The position numbers were made by a program, and so were the translations under genes. From Pseudoscleropodium purum (Eukaryota; Streptophyta; Bryopsida; Hypnales; Brachytheciaceae), in the NCBI GenBank assembly GCA_963969395.1, contig OZ017796.1, forward strand, positions 5,954,501 to 6,018,500: a stretch of DNA of 64,000 nucleotides, given 5' to 3'. The notes below the pieces were generated by a model. That model was not told the origin of the DNA, did not search any database, and saw only the letters and a program-made list of their open reading frames with translations. Positions 1 to 12,299 of this stretch are shown here, in pieces. The first letter of the stretch is position 1. Each line of letters starts with the position of its first letter.

Positions 1-2333
1 GAGGCAACAAAATCGTTGTCTTTCTTGAAAAGGAAGAGAAGTGGTACATTTGGAGCAGTCGTTTTACTACCTACGTTGTTCAGTTGCTCGCCCTTTGAAG
101 GGACATAAGTAGAGTGGACAACATCGTAGTCTTTTAGACTTGTAGCTGTAAACTTTGTTGCGGCTTCAATGTCATCCGAGTCATTTAAGATGAAGAGCCA
201 CACGTTTGACTCTGTAATGGCAGGCTCCAATTTTTCTTTCAAAAAGATCAAAAACGGGTCAATAGCAACTTCAGTCTCTGTGGGTGTGATCCTAACGACA
301 GCCCTAGCATCAAAGACTGCCAAGTTGAGCTGCTTAGGGGAATACAAGTAGTTGCTGTGCGTTACTAGCGTCTTTCCAACACTATCAACTCCCCGCATTT
401 GCACTCCTCCGATATTCACCGGAAGCTCAGACTTTAGTTGCACAAACCTCTTGAACATGTAGAGCACTTCTGGGAATTCTGTCTTCAAATCCGTCACTTG
501 CTTCAGGCGTGCTTCGTTCCTCAACCGCTTCCTAAAATACTCTGATTTTAGATGCGAGAGTAAGAAATCCCATGTTGCCGATGAGAACCTGCTTTTCACC
601 TTCCACGTTGCCCACATCTTATTTTTCACATCACCTACGCTATCCAAAAATTTGAAACTGGGCTTCAACTCCATCAAATCCTGTATGATTACCTTCTTAC
701 GTTTTCTGCGCTCCATTCAATCGGATGCAACGTGATTGTCGGCTACTGGGATCCTTGTCTTGGTAACAGACACCTTCGGATACACCACACCGCGATTTGT
801 TCTGCCAATGAGGTGCTTTGCGAATTCCTCGAAGTCAATATTAGTGAAGTGCCCAAAATGTCTGAAAAACTCTCGCTTCAAATTTTGATTGTTCACCTTG
901 AATCCTTTCTCTACTCTGAACGGTTCGTTGGTGAGAGGATTAATCAATTTACCTTCAGCGTGCATGGTTAGGAATCGTTTCCAATGCACCCATTTCTTCT
1001 CCGGCAATGTTATGATTTGGAGTTCATTCTTTAGGTCCGAAGTGGAGTTAATCTTGGAGCCATCTTTGTCAGGATTTATGTTTTGGAACCTTTGAATAAT
1101 AGCTAACGAGAAACTCTGCAGTTCAAAATTAAATGTCTTTAGAGTAGAGCACATAGTTCATTTTTTGTACATCAACTTATTGTTGACTCAAGGATAAGTC
1201 ATGAATGCTAAGGAGAATGAAAAAATGTATGACTTCTAGACTATTGTAGTGCTCAAAAGAATGTATAGGTCAAAGCTAAATGTCTTGAGAGTAGAGCATG
1301 TCATTCATAGCATATACCACAACTTATCATTGACTCAAGGATAAGTCTCAAATGGAAAGAAATTGTAGCCATGACAAACTTCAAAACATTCATTATGGCT
1401 CAGATTTTTAGCAAAGGAATCTGTTCTTCACTACATAAGTTTGAAGGAATTGAACCTTACCTTGTAGTTATTCTCGTTGTAGACCGAGCCGTTGCCTCTG
1501 ACCTTTGGCTCCAAACTATCGATCGCTGGGCATTTCAAAATGCTCCAAATGTTCCGACACGCAATTAACTGGTTGCCCCAAGTTGTTTGGGCATGATGTA
1601 GGTGGTTGATGAGATTGTAGAACTTTGAGATGTTTCGAAGTTTATTTGGGTCTTGAGTCCAAACAATTAAGGCATCCCAATTTTGGAGGTCGGCTTTCCG
1701 ATCTCCATCGCATGCTTCATTCTGAAGTTGTTTTGAAGCCGTAAAACTATGCTGACGGTTGATAATCATAAATCGCATATTTTTAATGTCCTCCCATTTC
1801 TTTGGCTTTTCCTTCAAAAGCATTTTCCGATCATCAACTGGAGTGAGACACACTTTTTGGCGTTGACCTATTTCCACCATTTGAATAAGAACTCGCTTCA
1901 TGTCATTCACCATATTCTGTTGCAGTGTGCGAATGACGTATTCGTCGCTCGCTATAATACACTGTTCGATGTCGACTGTCACTGTAACCATGTCAAAGAA
2001 GAAGCAGTCCCTATGCTCCTTCCAAAAGTCTTTTTGGATTTTGCCAATTTCCTCAAAGTCTGGAATTGGACCTTTGAAGGCTGCTAACCCAATAGAGTTT
2101 GTAGTCAAACTTGAGCCTAAACTAGCTGCACCTTCTGTACCAACCATGAAACTCTTCCTTCTCTTTCGACTAGTTTCTGCTCCTACTGGTGCACCCCTCT
2201 TCTTTAGCTCAAATCTTGTGTTCCCTGGCTTTGCTCTACTTCCGGATGTTGTGGGAGTAGACGGCCGTCGTGTTGCAAAACCAGTTTTCTGCCTCCGTCC
2301 TTGTGTTGTTCTTCGACCCACTAAATACTTCAT
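1..2333 (-). CDS. Two-exon gene of unknown function, ParB-like motif, one in-frame TGA, runs off the window edge
   Basis: Exon 1 runs 2333-1461 (ATG at 2333, 291 codons) and ends in a good donor (AAG|GTAAGG). Exon 2 starts at 1115 after an acceptor (AACTGCAG|A). Both junctions are in phase 0, so the reading continues. Exon 2 stays in one frame to base 1, broken only by a TGA at 717-719 that is followed at once by an in-frame ATG. More than 650 residues are visible and the C terminus is missing. The N terminus is basic and probably disordered. Around residues 185-290 a stretch with INRQHSFTAS, WDALIVWTQDPNKLRNIS and a downstream helix recalls the ParB/sulfiredoxin pattern of a G-x-HR-x-AA-like motif followed by a beta strand; this is weak inference. 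The segment after the TGA starts MERRKRKK, probably a nuclear localisation signal. The start codon lies inside the end of the inverted-repeat arm, and the gene is divergent from the DUF7869 gene at the other arm. Confidence 0.6.
1133..1352. repeat. Two tandem ~146-bp units in the intron, each with the TGACTCA palindrome
   Basis: Two copies of a unit starting AATGTCTT-AGAGTAGAGCA lie about 146 bp apart. Each holds ACTTAT-ATTGACTCAAGGATAAGT, a diverged form of the palindrome that fills the arrays in the inverted-repeat arms. The second copy is wholly inside the intron and the first overlaps the intron/exon 2 boundary. This ties the gene to the same repeat system. Confidence 0.75.
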
Positions 2334-2519
2334 AAACAGTCTTCTAATATGATCAACTCTATATCACATCAATATACTGAGGTTCATATTCTAAATTTCT
2401 AGAATTGTTTAGTTATCGGTGAGTTGACGATAACTTTGATGATAGAAAATAACATACAAAGTGATCATTTATATATTTTAGGCTAGCAATTACAATTGAT
2501 TATTGTGAAATGAACACAC

Positions 2520-3275
2520 CCTCAGATTTGAGTAAAAGTCATCATTGACTCAACGATAACTTTGTATATATTTCACAAAAGTTGATTATTGTGAAATGAA
2601 TGTACCTTTGGATTCTACCAAAAGTTATCATTGACTCAACGATAACTTTGCATATATTTCTTGACAATGGATTATTGTGAAACGAATGCAACCTCGGATT
2701 TGAATAAAAGTTATCATTGACTCAACGATAACTTGGCATATATTTCACAAAAGTTGATTATTGTGAAATGAACGCACCTTTGGATTCTACCAAAAGTTAT
2801 CGTTGACTCAACGATAACTTTGCATATATTTTTTGACAATGGATTATTGTGAAATGAACGCACCTTTGGATTCTACCAAAAGTTATCGTTGACTCAATGA
2901 TAACTTTGCATATATTTTTTGACAATGGATTATTGTGAAATGAACGCACCTTTGGATTCTACCAAAAGTTATCGTTGACTCAATGATAACTTTGCATATA
3001 TTTTTTGACAATGGATTATTGTGAAATGAACGCACCTTTGAATTCTACCAAAAATTATCGTTGACTCAATGATAACTTTGCATATATTTTTTGACAATGG
3101 ATTATTGTGAAATGAACGCACCTTTGAATTCTACCAAAAATTATCGTTGACTCAATGATAACTTTGGATATAGTTCACAACAGTTGATTATTGTAAAATG
3201 AACGCACCTTTGAATTCTACTAAAGTTATCGTTGACTCAATGATAACTTTGCATATTTTTCACGACAGTTGATTA
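2520..3275. repeat. Palindrome array, about 9 units of ~85 bp
   Basis: Nine units spaced 85-86 bp apart each contain GTTATCRTTGACTCAAYGATAAC, an odd-length palindrome centred on TGACTCA. The linker reads roughly TTTGCATATATTTTTTGAC-AATGGATTATTGTGAAATGAACGCACC. The array begins about 190 bp upstream of the left gene's start codon. A related half-diverged copy (GGTGAGTTGACGATAAC) lies nearer the gene at about 2420. TGACTCA is the GCN4/AP-1-type bZIP core and TTGACT is a W-box core (established knowledge); whether either protein binds here is unknown. Confidence 0.9.
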
Positions 3276-3329
3276 TAACTAATACAAAACAGTATACCTC
3301 GCGATTATAACATTCAAAAACACAATGCA

Positions 3330-4290
3330 CTTCCAGATGGACCTAACATGGGTTCTTTTCACACAAATTTTGCTTCAACAACATCTACATGGGGCTACAT
3401 GACCAAAGACTCTTTTCCGGTTGAGAAAATATGAGGAAGCGTATTTTGCAATTGGAACAATACAATGAACACCGCACTTCCTAACATGAATTCCTTTCAT
3501 ACTGATTTTGTTGGAGCGACATCCACATGGGGTTGCATGATCGAAGACTACAATGTGATCTACAAAAAATACGAAGTGTACTTCGCGCTTACAACAATGC
3601 AAAATACACCACGCTTCCTCATGGACCCAACATAAAATCTGAATACTAATTTCTTAAGAGGAATATCTATAGGGGGTTGCATGACCAAAAACTACAATAT
3701 TCTCCGTACAATAATTGAAAAGGGAATTTTGCAATTGCAACAACGCAAAAGACACTACGTTCTTCATACACTAAAAATGAATTCTTCCTATATCAATTTC
3801 ATAAGAGCGGCATCTACATAGAGTTGCATGACGAAGGACTAAAATTTCCTCCGTAGAAAATATGAAGCATACTCCAATTACAACAATGCAAAATACACTG
3901 CGCTCTCATGGACTCATCATAAATTCCGTTCATACCAATTTCTTAAGAGCAACATCTACATGGAGTTGCATGACCGAAGACTACAATTTTCTCCAAACAA
4001 TAATTGGAAGCATACTTCGCGATTACAACAATACAAAGACACCACCTTTCCTCATACACCCAACATGAATTCAAGACATACCAACTTCAAAATAGCAACA
4101 TGTATATAGGGTTGCATGACCGAAGATTGCATTTCTCTTGGTGGAAATGAGAAAAGCAGTTGTGACACTTGTGATTACAACATTGAAAACCTAAATGCGT
4201 CTCCTCACAGACCCAATATGAACTACTTCCACACCAATTTCTTAAGAGCAATGGCTACATGTATGCAGATGCTTCTATGTTTCAAAACAA
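3330..4290. repeat. Second tandem array, about 7 units of ~143 bp (left arm)
   Basis: A diverged unit with the landmarks TCTACATGG-GTTGCATGACCGAAGACTACAA, ATTACAACAATGCAAAA and CTTCCTCATGGACCCAACATGAATTC recurs at about 3395, 3532, 3677, 3824, 3966, 4112 and 4255, that is every 138-147 bp. The units differ more from each other than those of the palindrome array. The short reading frames in this block are by-products of the repeat. Confidence 0.75.
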
Positions 4291-6109
4291 ACAACAACGG
4301 CAACACATTGGTAATGCTACAACCTATTTGAGGATAATGGCACTTACTCGAAACTCATAGCAACGTCCACGCTCGCCACTGAAACTGTCAAACTTGGGCC
4401 AAAAGATGTTGGAATACAATACGCCGCAGTCCGCAAGAGTACAAGAAAGCTCAACAAAGGAAAATGAACAAGTCAGCTACAGAAAGACTGATTAATTTTG
4501 ATGTGAAATTGGCACAGAAGATGGAGGTTCCGGAGAAGGTAGACAGAGCTTCTAGAGAGTAGGCGTAGAAATACTTGAGCAAAATGTTCTGGATTTTTGT
4601 ATTTCCCTCAAATTCCTCAACATCATTCCACATCGGCGTACAACTTCTCTAACATCACTTAACGCTTTGAGCAATGTTAGCACATTCCTTGTCAGGTTTA
4701 CACCATTGGAGTGCGGCGCCTTTAGTATGGAATCAACAACAGATTTGCCAACATTATAATGTTTATTAATAGTGTATATATTTATTCACATTCTTTGGAT
4801 GATATTTGATGAATTTATGAAGGGCTGACATACCATGAAACAATACTTCCCAACAGCTACACACTTAAAGTAGGGGGCTCAAAAATCATTCATCTAAAGA
4901 AAAAGATGCATTTTTATTATTTTCGTTATTTTTAATATTTCGTTACAATATAACAAAATAACAAAATAACATAAATAACAATATGACAAAATTAAAAAAT
5001 TAAAAAAACAAGTATTACTCAAATAAATACTAAAAATAAAAAAATTTAAACTTTAAAATTTTAATTCAAATTCAAAATTTTAAAATTTATAATTAACAAT
5101 ATAATAAAATAACAATGTAAAAAAATAACAATATAACAATATAACAATCATACTACTAAAATCATAACTCCCATTGTAATATTGCAAATGCTACCATTAA
5201 TACTAAGGACTACTGCTTGTTATGCTACGCATTCATTGTATCACATTGGTAAAATTATGATACATTTCAATAGAATGCATGATAATGATTTCAATAAGTC
5301 TTTAAAATAATTATTTTAAATTTTTGGTAAAAGTACTTTCAATTATGCATACGTAGATATCATATTTTTTCACAATGTGATATTTCAGAAATACAGTAGC
5401 AATTTGCATCACCTTTTTAATATCACTTATTACAAAGAGTGATATTATAGAAATAATATAGTTGTTGCAATTAAGGTGATATTAAAGAAGATTTGTAGGG
5501 TGATATTATAGAGGGGTAGCAATTCCATTGCTTCTCTTAGCTTACATTTCTATGATTTTGTGCTTTTGTGAGTTTTGAGCTTTCATGATTTCCATTTTCA
5601 ATTGCTATTATCAAATGATTTTGAGAAATTTATTTAATTCAAGCAATTTTGAATTTCACAACAATTAAGCTATTTACAAAGTTTTTGATATTTATAAGTT
5701 TTTCTTTTCAATTCTTCAATTTGAGGTGCCATTCTTTGTAAAAAATTGAGTCAAATTTCTAATGCATTCTAATATACGTGTATCCCTCATAGTATTCACT
5801 ATTGCATATATTTCATTCATCATTCCATAAATTCCTATTGTACATTTCAATATATGCTTACTTGTACAGGAAATTATACAAAGATTTTTGTAAATTTTAA
5901 TTAAAGATTTATTGAATTTTTTTCGCATTTCAGGTGGAAAGTGAATATGCTCAGCGAGACGTAGTCGGAATTGAAACGGAGTGTTTTTTTCTTTGGAAAA
6001 TGACGGTGCTTTCATGAAAACACAGAGAGAACAAACAATTAGGTTGGCTCACTCAGCAAACTAATTAAATGAACCGGTAACTAAATTAATAAAATGAAAT
6101 ATGGTGTTA

Positions 6110-6391
6110 AGGCAGGTACCCCAAAAATCGCCACTTTTATGAATTGTGTCTAGTTATTATTGTTAGACTAGTCAAATTTTCATATTTTCCTATTGGCAAG
6201 TGAAAGGAAGTTCTAGTGTACTAAAAAACATGACAATTGGATACCATATGCATAAGTTATGGAGGGTCAAAGTTCTTTTTGGTAGATGTTCTCAAATCAT
6301 TTATTCAACATATGTACATATTGATTTGGGATATGTACACAAAGAGATGGTGATGGTTTTAAGTAGGGTGCAATTTTGGGTGTACTCACCA
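6110..6391. mobile_element. 282-bp MITE flanked by TA, left arm copy
   Basis: The terminal inverted repeats are AGGCAGGTACCCCAAAAATC on the left and the complement of TTTTGGGTGTACTCACCA on the right, with TA on both sides (6108-6109 and 6392-6393). The ends and length fit a Tc1/mariner-type MITE, although a TWA-targeting Harbinger type cannot be excluded. The same family is present at 10201-10482 (the arm duplicate) and at 62054-62310. Confidence 0.75.
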
Positions 6392-6604
6392 TAGTTCTTT
6401 ATATTGATGAAGTGTCCGGAATTTCCCAATCCTTAGAAGAAATCCTCTCTACAACCCACAATCACCAACATGGGTAAGTAACTCCACAATAGTTTGTCAA
6501 GGACTTGGGATTATAAATTCATTTTCAAGCTAATTATGTAATTATAAAGAGTGAATTATTATTGTTAGTAATTTTTTGAAAAGGAATAGGCTTTAGGCCT
6601 CACC

Positions 6605-7275
6605 TTGCCAAATATCATATTCATGGTCATGGATTGGTGGCAATCTTTGCACTCCAAGATGGCCTTGTTGGTTTTGAATACGTTCAAGCCGATACTTCGA
6701 GGAGAAATGTATCGATTGTTTGGATGGTTGAAAAGTGTTGGAGTGGGTTTAACTTCTGATGAACTCAATTACCTGCCCAAATCAATTCCTATTAATAGTA
6801 CCAATTTCTTCATCACTAGAGAATGCTCCTAGCTTTTAGAAGAGAAGGGTTTAATAATAGGGTCACACTAAAAGATGAAGAGCTTCAAGGTACATTCCCT
6901 TACATGTTTCACACTAGGTGTACTGCCTTTGTTACACAATATGAAAATGAGACTATCTTTGTTCATCAGGTGAAGTTTAGTAGGAAATTACAGGATCTTT
7001 GGGGCAACTGTACACTGACATATGAAGATTTCGTAAGTCATCATTTATTTAAGTCGAGTTTGATAAGAAGTGAAACTTTCAAGAATTTGGATATATCAAC
7101 GGCAAAGCACTTAACAATGCGATTGAAGAAAATAATTGGCTTTGAAATGCCTATCCTTGAAAATTTCGATTGGAGACGGGAATGGTTGTATTTTCATGCA
7201 GCTTCTACTCTTGACTACCTCAACGAAGACCTTGTGCTCCTCCAAGGTGATGGAGAAAACATTGCAGTGCGATAA
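6605..7275 (+). CDS. Possible gene fragment in the inverted-repeat spacer (two overlapping frames)
   Basis: Two frames, 6605-6832 (75 codons) and 6823-7275 (150 codons), overlap by a few bases and look like one coding stretch split by a frame change or an intron. The second is the best open frame in the 3.4-kb spacer between the arms and reads like a real soluble protein, with motifs such as FPYMFHTRC and FDWRREWLYFHAAS. I recognise no domain. After 7275 the sequence up to 8170 has no good frame. It could be a captured host gene fragment, which is inference only. Confidence 0.3.
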
Positions 7276-8177
7276 TATGTTCTTATTCCATCCTCATTGT
7301 CATTGGGCTTAGCAGAAGGCCATGTTGAACAGAAGATGTAATGCTTCATATTGATGGAATTGAAAGTAGTTGAAAAAGCTGATCGATGTTGCTCTTTGGA
7401 CCAATGCTTATTAGTATTTCCTTATATATCTCTGCTTTTATTTCAATTCCTTCATCACCGAATCAGATTCATGGAAGGGAACAAGATGCACATTCTCGTT
7501 TAGTATTGATTAGGCGACATTAAACTTGTTGTTGAGGCTAGGTAGTCAACACAAGGTGAACTGGGAGATCAGTTTTATGAAGAATCCATTTGGATGGCTA
7601 TTATGGGAGATGTAAACTTTTTCAGGATTAAATGCAGGCTTTGCGGAGTATGTGCAAACTTTGTGTTCTTAATTGAATCTATGTAGATTCAACTTTCTTT
7701 GGTGTGTAATTATTGTTGGTGTGTGTTTATTATCAAATACAAGTTTTGTGTTCCATATAGAACATGCTTAGGTTAGATTACTTCTCAAGCAGTTCGATTG
7801 ACTGGAACTGATGTCCTGTCCTTCGAGCAATGTAGTTCCCCTTGCTTGTAATGTAATGTGCTGGAATGTTGATTTTCTCCAACCCTAAATTCAATGAGTA
7901 ACAAAAAGGTGTTGATGTTTGAGGGAGATTCGAACACTTGGTTGCCTGCGGTTCCCTTGCTACACTCGTATCCTATCGTTACGGTTGGAGGTGGGTTCTG
8001 ATGTGATGACAGTGCACTCATTATGCAATTTGTAGATGCTTTAAGTCATTAGGATTGTGAAGGAAGCCTTTGAATTCACTTGCAACGGTCTCTAAACTCT
8101 GTTTCCAGTGGGAGTGGAGATAAAGTTTTCCACCAAGGATTGCGGAGTTCCAGACATTTAATCAATGTAAAAAGCGA

Positions 8178-8528
8178 ATGACAATGCAGTTACGTCGAGC
8201 TTATTATTTTCCAGGGCGGTTGTACCCAGCTTCAAAGGCAACTATTTTGTACCCTCAAAGATCGATTCAGGTGTTCAAACCGGCCGATTTCAACCATATT
8301 CTGAGGACGATAACGCACATGTTTAATTGCGGCAGTGAATTTCTAGCTCTTCCATGTTTGATCTATAATGCTAAGCCCGATGGCAATCTTCTTCAAGTTG
8401 TTTGCGAAGGACGGGAGGGTTCGATCTGGAGTCTCATTGGGGGATTACAATTGCGAATTTTAAGAGAGAAAAAAATTTGGGCACAATGGGAGATCTTGAA
8501 CGTCAATTTTGATATTCCAACACTTTAG
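8178..8528 (+). CDS. Small hypothetical open frame (116 codons) in the spacer
   Basis: The frame starts at an ATG and reads as a plausible protein (RRAYYFPGRLYPASKATILY near the N terminus). I recognise no family. It lies about 900 bp from the other spacer frame on the same strand and may belong to the same decayed gene. Low coding confidence. Confidence 0.2.
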   Translation: MTMQLRRAYYFPGRLYPASKATILYPQRSIQVFKPADFNHILRTITHMFNCGSEFLALPCLIYNAKPDGNLLQVVCEGREGSIWSLIGGLQLRILREKKIWAQWEILNVNFDIPTL

Positions 8529-9999
8529 TTCCAAATCGTTAATGCCTACCAGTCCTAGATTTTTGACCGTTATGTGCATATTTGTCACAATTTTTGGAGC
8601 TGGAATCGTGCCAATTTAATTAATGAAGTTCACCATTCCTTGTTATAACTTAAGAAATTTGTCCCTATTTCTGGGTTGTGCTTTCCGAATTCTGATTGTA
8701 GCATCTGTTGTTGTCGATACCTTGTTGCGTTGTCAGTTGAATGACTGTACTTGCAAGTGCTTCTAAGTTATAGATTAAGTTATAACTTTCCATCCCTGGA
8801 ATTTATTGAGGAGGGTTAATCTGCGTCGTGAGTTCCTCACTGGACGATACAGATTGCTTCATCGCTAGGACCTACTTTGTTGTCAACCTCGAAAGGCTAC
8901 TTGCAGGGCGGGTTTCTTCATAGGCTAAATTTTTACATGTGTAAAAATAGGCAACAGAAGGTATGCATAATTTTTTGGATTTTTTTTCCACAACACAAAA
9001 TCACTAAGAATTTTTTAGTGGAAGATAGGCTTTCTTGTATGCCGGTGATATAGACCTTCCTCTTTCCAACTAAGGGCTGGTTGCAAAATTCACCAAGGGT
9101 GTTTGCAATATTGATAGTCTTGTTAGCCAATTATAATGAGCTACAATTGCATTGGGAAATGTGCCATAATTAGTCATCACTTTTGTGTTCTACACAAAAA
9201 GAAAATAGCTTACATTGCTAGAATGAGGTGTTAGTTAGGGATGGGTTGCCTCCTACAACTTAACCCTAAAGTAAGCTTAACATGAGATTTTCTTATTGTC
9301 AAATGACTCTTAGAAGCAATGCAAATATGTTAATTATTCCCTCAACATCTAAGGGTTCATGAATAGATACATCAACCTATAACATGCAGAATGATTGGTT
9401 TCCTTTGTTGACATTATTGAATTTTTTTTTAAAAATTCTATATAAAGACATATGTGGAAAATGGAGAAAAAAAAATATTTTTCTTTTACAAAGTATGAAT
9501 TTGTTATAATTTTTTTGAAGTTTGTTGCCCAATTAGCCCAAAACAATCCTTAGACGATCCCCAAACCCCCCCCAAAGTGTATGTATAATGGTCATCTCAC
9601 CACCTACAATAGTCACAATATTTTCTAACATGACCATGATATGAAGGAATAAAAATGTTCCTTTCTTGTCACAAATTTATACTAAAAAAATGGAAGTTCC
9701 TTCTATAGTTACTAATAATTCCTTCACCATCAATCAAGACATTGATTGTGGTCACTAATCCTAACTAATTAGCTCAAATCTCTATTATTGCACATTTTTT
9801 GTCAAGAGTTGATATAAGCCACTATGTTGTGTCATTTTTTGGGTTTCTACATTGGACGTTTTGCTTGTCACAGTTTCATTTACCTTGCATCAAATTGTAC
9901 AATGGAAAAGTGAGCTTGTGTGTGTGTATCCTTGAAAAATTCAACCTCTAATTTTTGTATCAAAGGAATCACTCTTATATATTATTTTTATATTATATC
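8529..9999. other. Inner spacer without a supported gene
   Basis: This 1.5-kb stretch between the last spacer frame and the right arm is AT-rich. It has several short frames on the minus strand (8933-9130, 9349-9546) without homology or good coding character. I see no RNA gene or repeat in it. Confidence 0.5.
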
Positions 10000-10200
10000 A
10001 GCCTATTTCTTTTCAAAAAATTACTAACAATAATAATTCACTCTTTATAATTACATAATTAGCTTGAAAATGAATTTATAATCCCAAGTCCTTGACAAAC
10101 TATTGTGGAGTTACTTACCCATGTTGGTGATTGTGGGTTGTAGAGAGGATTTCTTCTAAGGATTGGGAAATTCCAGACACTTCATCAATATAAAGAACTA

Positions 10201-10482
10201 AGGTGAGTACACCCAAAATTGCACCCTACTTAAAACCATCACCATCTCTTTGTGTACATATCCCAAATCAATATGTACATATGTTGAATAAATGATTTGA
10301 GAACATCTACCAAAAAGAACTTTGACCCTCCATAACTTATGCATATGGTATCCAATTGTCATGTTTTTTAGTACACTAGAACTTCCTTTCACTTGCCAAT
10401 AGGAAAATATGAAAATTTGACTAGTCTAACAATAATAACTAGACACAATTCATAAAAGTGGCGATTTTTGGGGTACCTGCCT
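10201..10482. mobile_element. 282-bp MITE flanked by TA, right arm copy
   Basis: This is the inverted duplicate of the MITE at 6110-6391, again flanked by TA (10199-10200 and 10483-10484). Its outer end keeps AGGTGAGTAC, which pairs with the other terminus better than the left-arm copy does, so it is probably closer to the original. Its presence in both arms means the MITE inserted before the arms were duplicated. Confidence 0.75.
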
Positions 10483-12299
10483 TAACACCATATTTCATTT
10501 TATTAATTTAGTTACCGGTTCATTTAATTAGTTTGCTGAGTGAGCCAACCTAATTGTTTGTTCTCTCTGTGTTTTCATGAAAGCACCGTCATTTTCCAAA
10601 GAAAAAAACACTCCGTTTCAATTCCGACTACGTCTCGCTGAGCATATTCACTTTCCACCTGAAATGCGAAAAAAATTCAATAAATCTTTAATTAAAATTT
10701 ACAAAAATCTTTGTATAATTTCCTGTACAAGTAAGCATATATTGAAATGTACAATAGGAATTTATGGAATGATGAATGAAATATATGCAATAGTGAATAC
10801 TATGAGGGATACACGTATATTAGAATGCATTAGAAATTTGACTCAATTTTTTACAAAGAATGGCACCTCAAATTGAAGAATTGAAAAGAAAAACTTATAA
10901 ATATCAAAAACTTTGTAAATAGCTTAATTGTTGTGAAATTCAAAATTGCTTGAATTAAATAAATTTCTCAAAATCATTTGATAATAGCAATTGAAAATGG
11001 AAATCATGAAAGCTCAAAACTCACAAAAGCACAAAATCATAGAAATGTAAGCTAAGAGAAGCAATGGAATTGCTACCTCTATAATATCACCCTACAAATC
11101 TTCTTTAATATCACCTTAATTGCAACAACTATATTATTTCTATAATATCACTCTTTGTAATAAGTGATATTAAAAAGGTGATGCAAATTGCTACTGTATT
11201 TCTGAAATATCACATTGTGAAAAAATATGATATCTACGTATGCATAATTGAAAGTACTTTTACCAAAAATTTAAAATAATTATTTTAAAGACTTATTGAA
11301 ATCATTATCATGCATTCTATTGAAATGTATCATAATTTTACCAATGTGATACAATGAATGCGTAGCATAACAAGCAGTAGTCCTTAGTATTAATGGTAGC
11401 ATTTGCAATATTACAATGGGAGTTATGATTTTAGTAGTATGATTGTTATATTGTTATATTGTTATTTTTTTACATTGTTATTTTATTATATTGTTAATTA
11501 TAAATTTTAAAATTTTGAATTTGAATTAAAATTTTAAAGTTTAAATTTTTTTATTTTTAGTATTTATTTGAGTAATACTTGTTTTTTTAATTTTTTAATT
11601 TTGTCATATTGTTATTTATGTTATTTTGTTATTTTGTTATATTGTAACGAAATATTAAAAATAACGAAAATAATAAAAATGCATCTTTTTCTTTAGATGA
11701 ATGATTTTTGAGCCCCCTACTTTAAGTGTGTAGCTGTTGGGAAGTATTGTTTCATGGTATGTCAGCCCTTCATAAATTCATCAAATATCATCCAAAGAAT
11801 GTGAATAAATATATACACTATTAATAAACATTATAATGTTGGCAAATCTGTTGTTGATTCCATACTAAAGGCGCCGCACTCCAATGGTGTAAACCTGACA
11901 AGGAATGTGCTAACATTGCTCAAAGCGTTAAGTGATGTTAGAGAAGTTGTACGCCGATGTGGAATGATGTTGAGGAATTTGAGGGAAATACAAAAATCCA
12001 GAACATTTTGCTCAAGTATTTCTACGCCTACTCTCTAGAAGCTCTGTCTACCTTCTCCGGAACCTCCATCTTCTGTGCCAATTTCACATCAAAATTAATC
12101 AGTCTTTCTGTAGCTGACTTGTTCATTTTCCTTTGTTGAGCTTTCTTGTACTCTTGCGGACTGCGGCGTATTGTATTCCAACATCTTTTGGCCCAAGTTT
12201 GACAGTTTCAGTGGCGAGCGTGGACGTTGCTATGAGTTTCGAGTAAGTGCCATTATCCTCAAATAGGTTGTAGCATTACCAATGTGTTGCCGTTGTTGT

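Larger units (their letters stand above)
2321..6592. repeat. Left arm of a giant inverted repeat (4.27 kb)
   Basis: The reverse complement of this arm is almost identical to 10000-15043. Identical open frames on opposite strands (for example 5716-6015 and 10577-10876, 4451-4633 and 11957-12139, 3375-3602 and 12988-13215) show it. The arm starts at CTAAATACTTCATAAACAG inside the first codons of the left gene and ends at AATAGGCT near 6592. From outside to inside it holds the 85-bp palindrome array (about 2520-3270), a ~143-bp tandem array (about 3330-4290), a unique stretch, a very AT-rich block rich in ATAACAAT (4920-5140) and a 282-bp MITE (6110-6391). The short open frames inside it have no recognisable homology and I do not call them genes. 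Confidence 0.95.

Noticed and set aside
5716..6015. 99-codon frame in the left arm and its mirror copy at 10577-10876
   Set aside because: It appears twice only because the arms are duplicates. It has no homology and sits in AT-rich DNA, so there is no independent support for coding.
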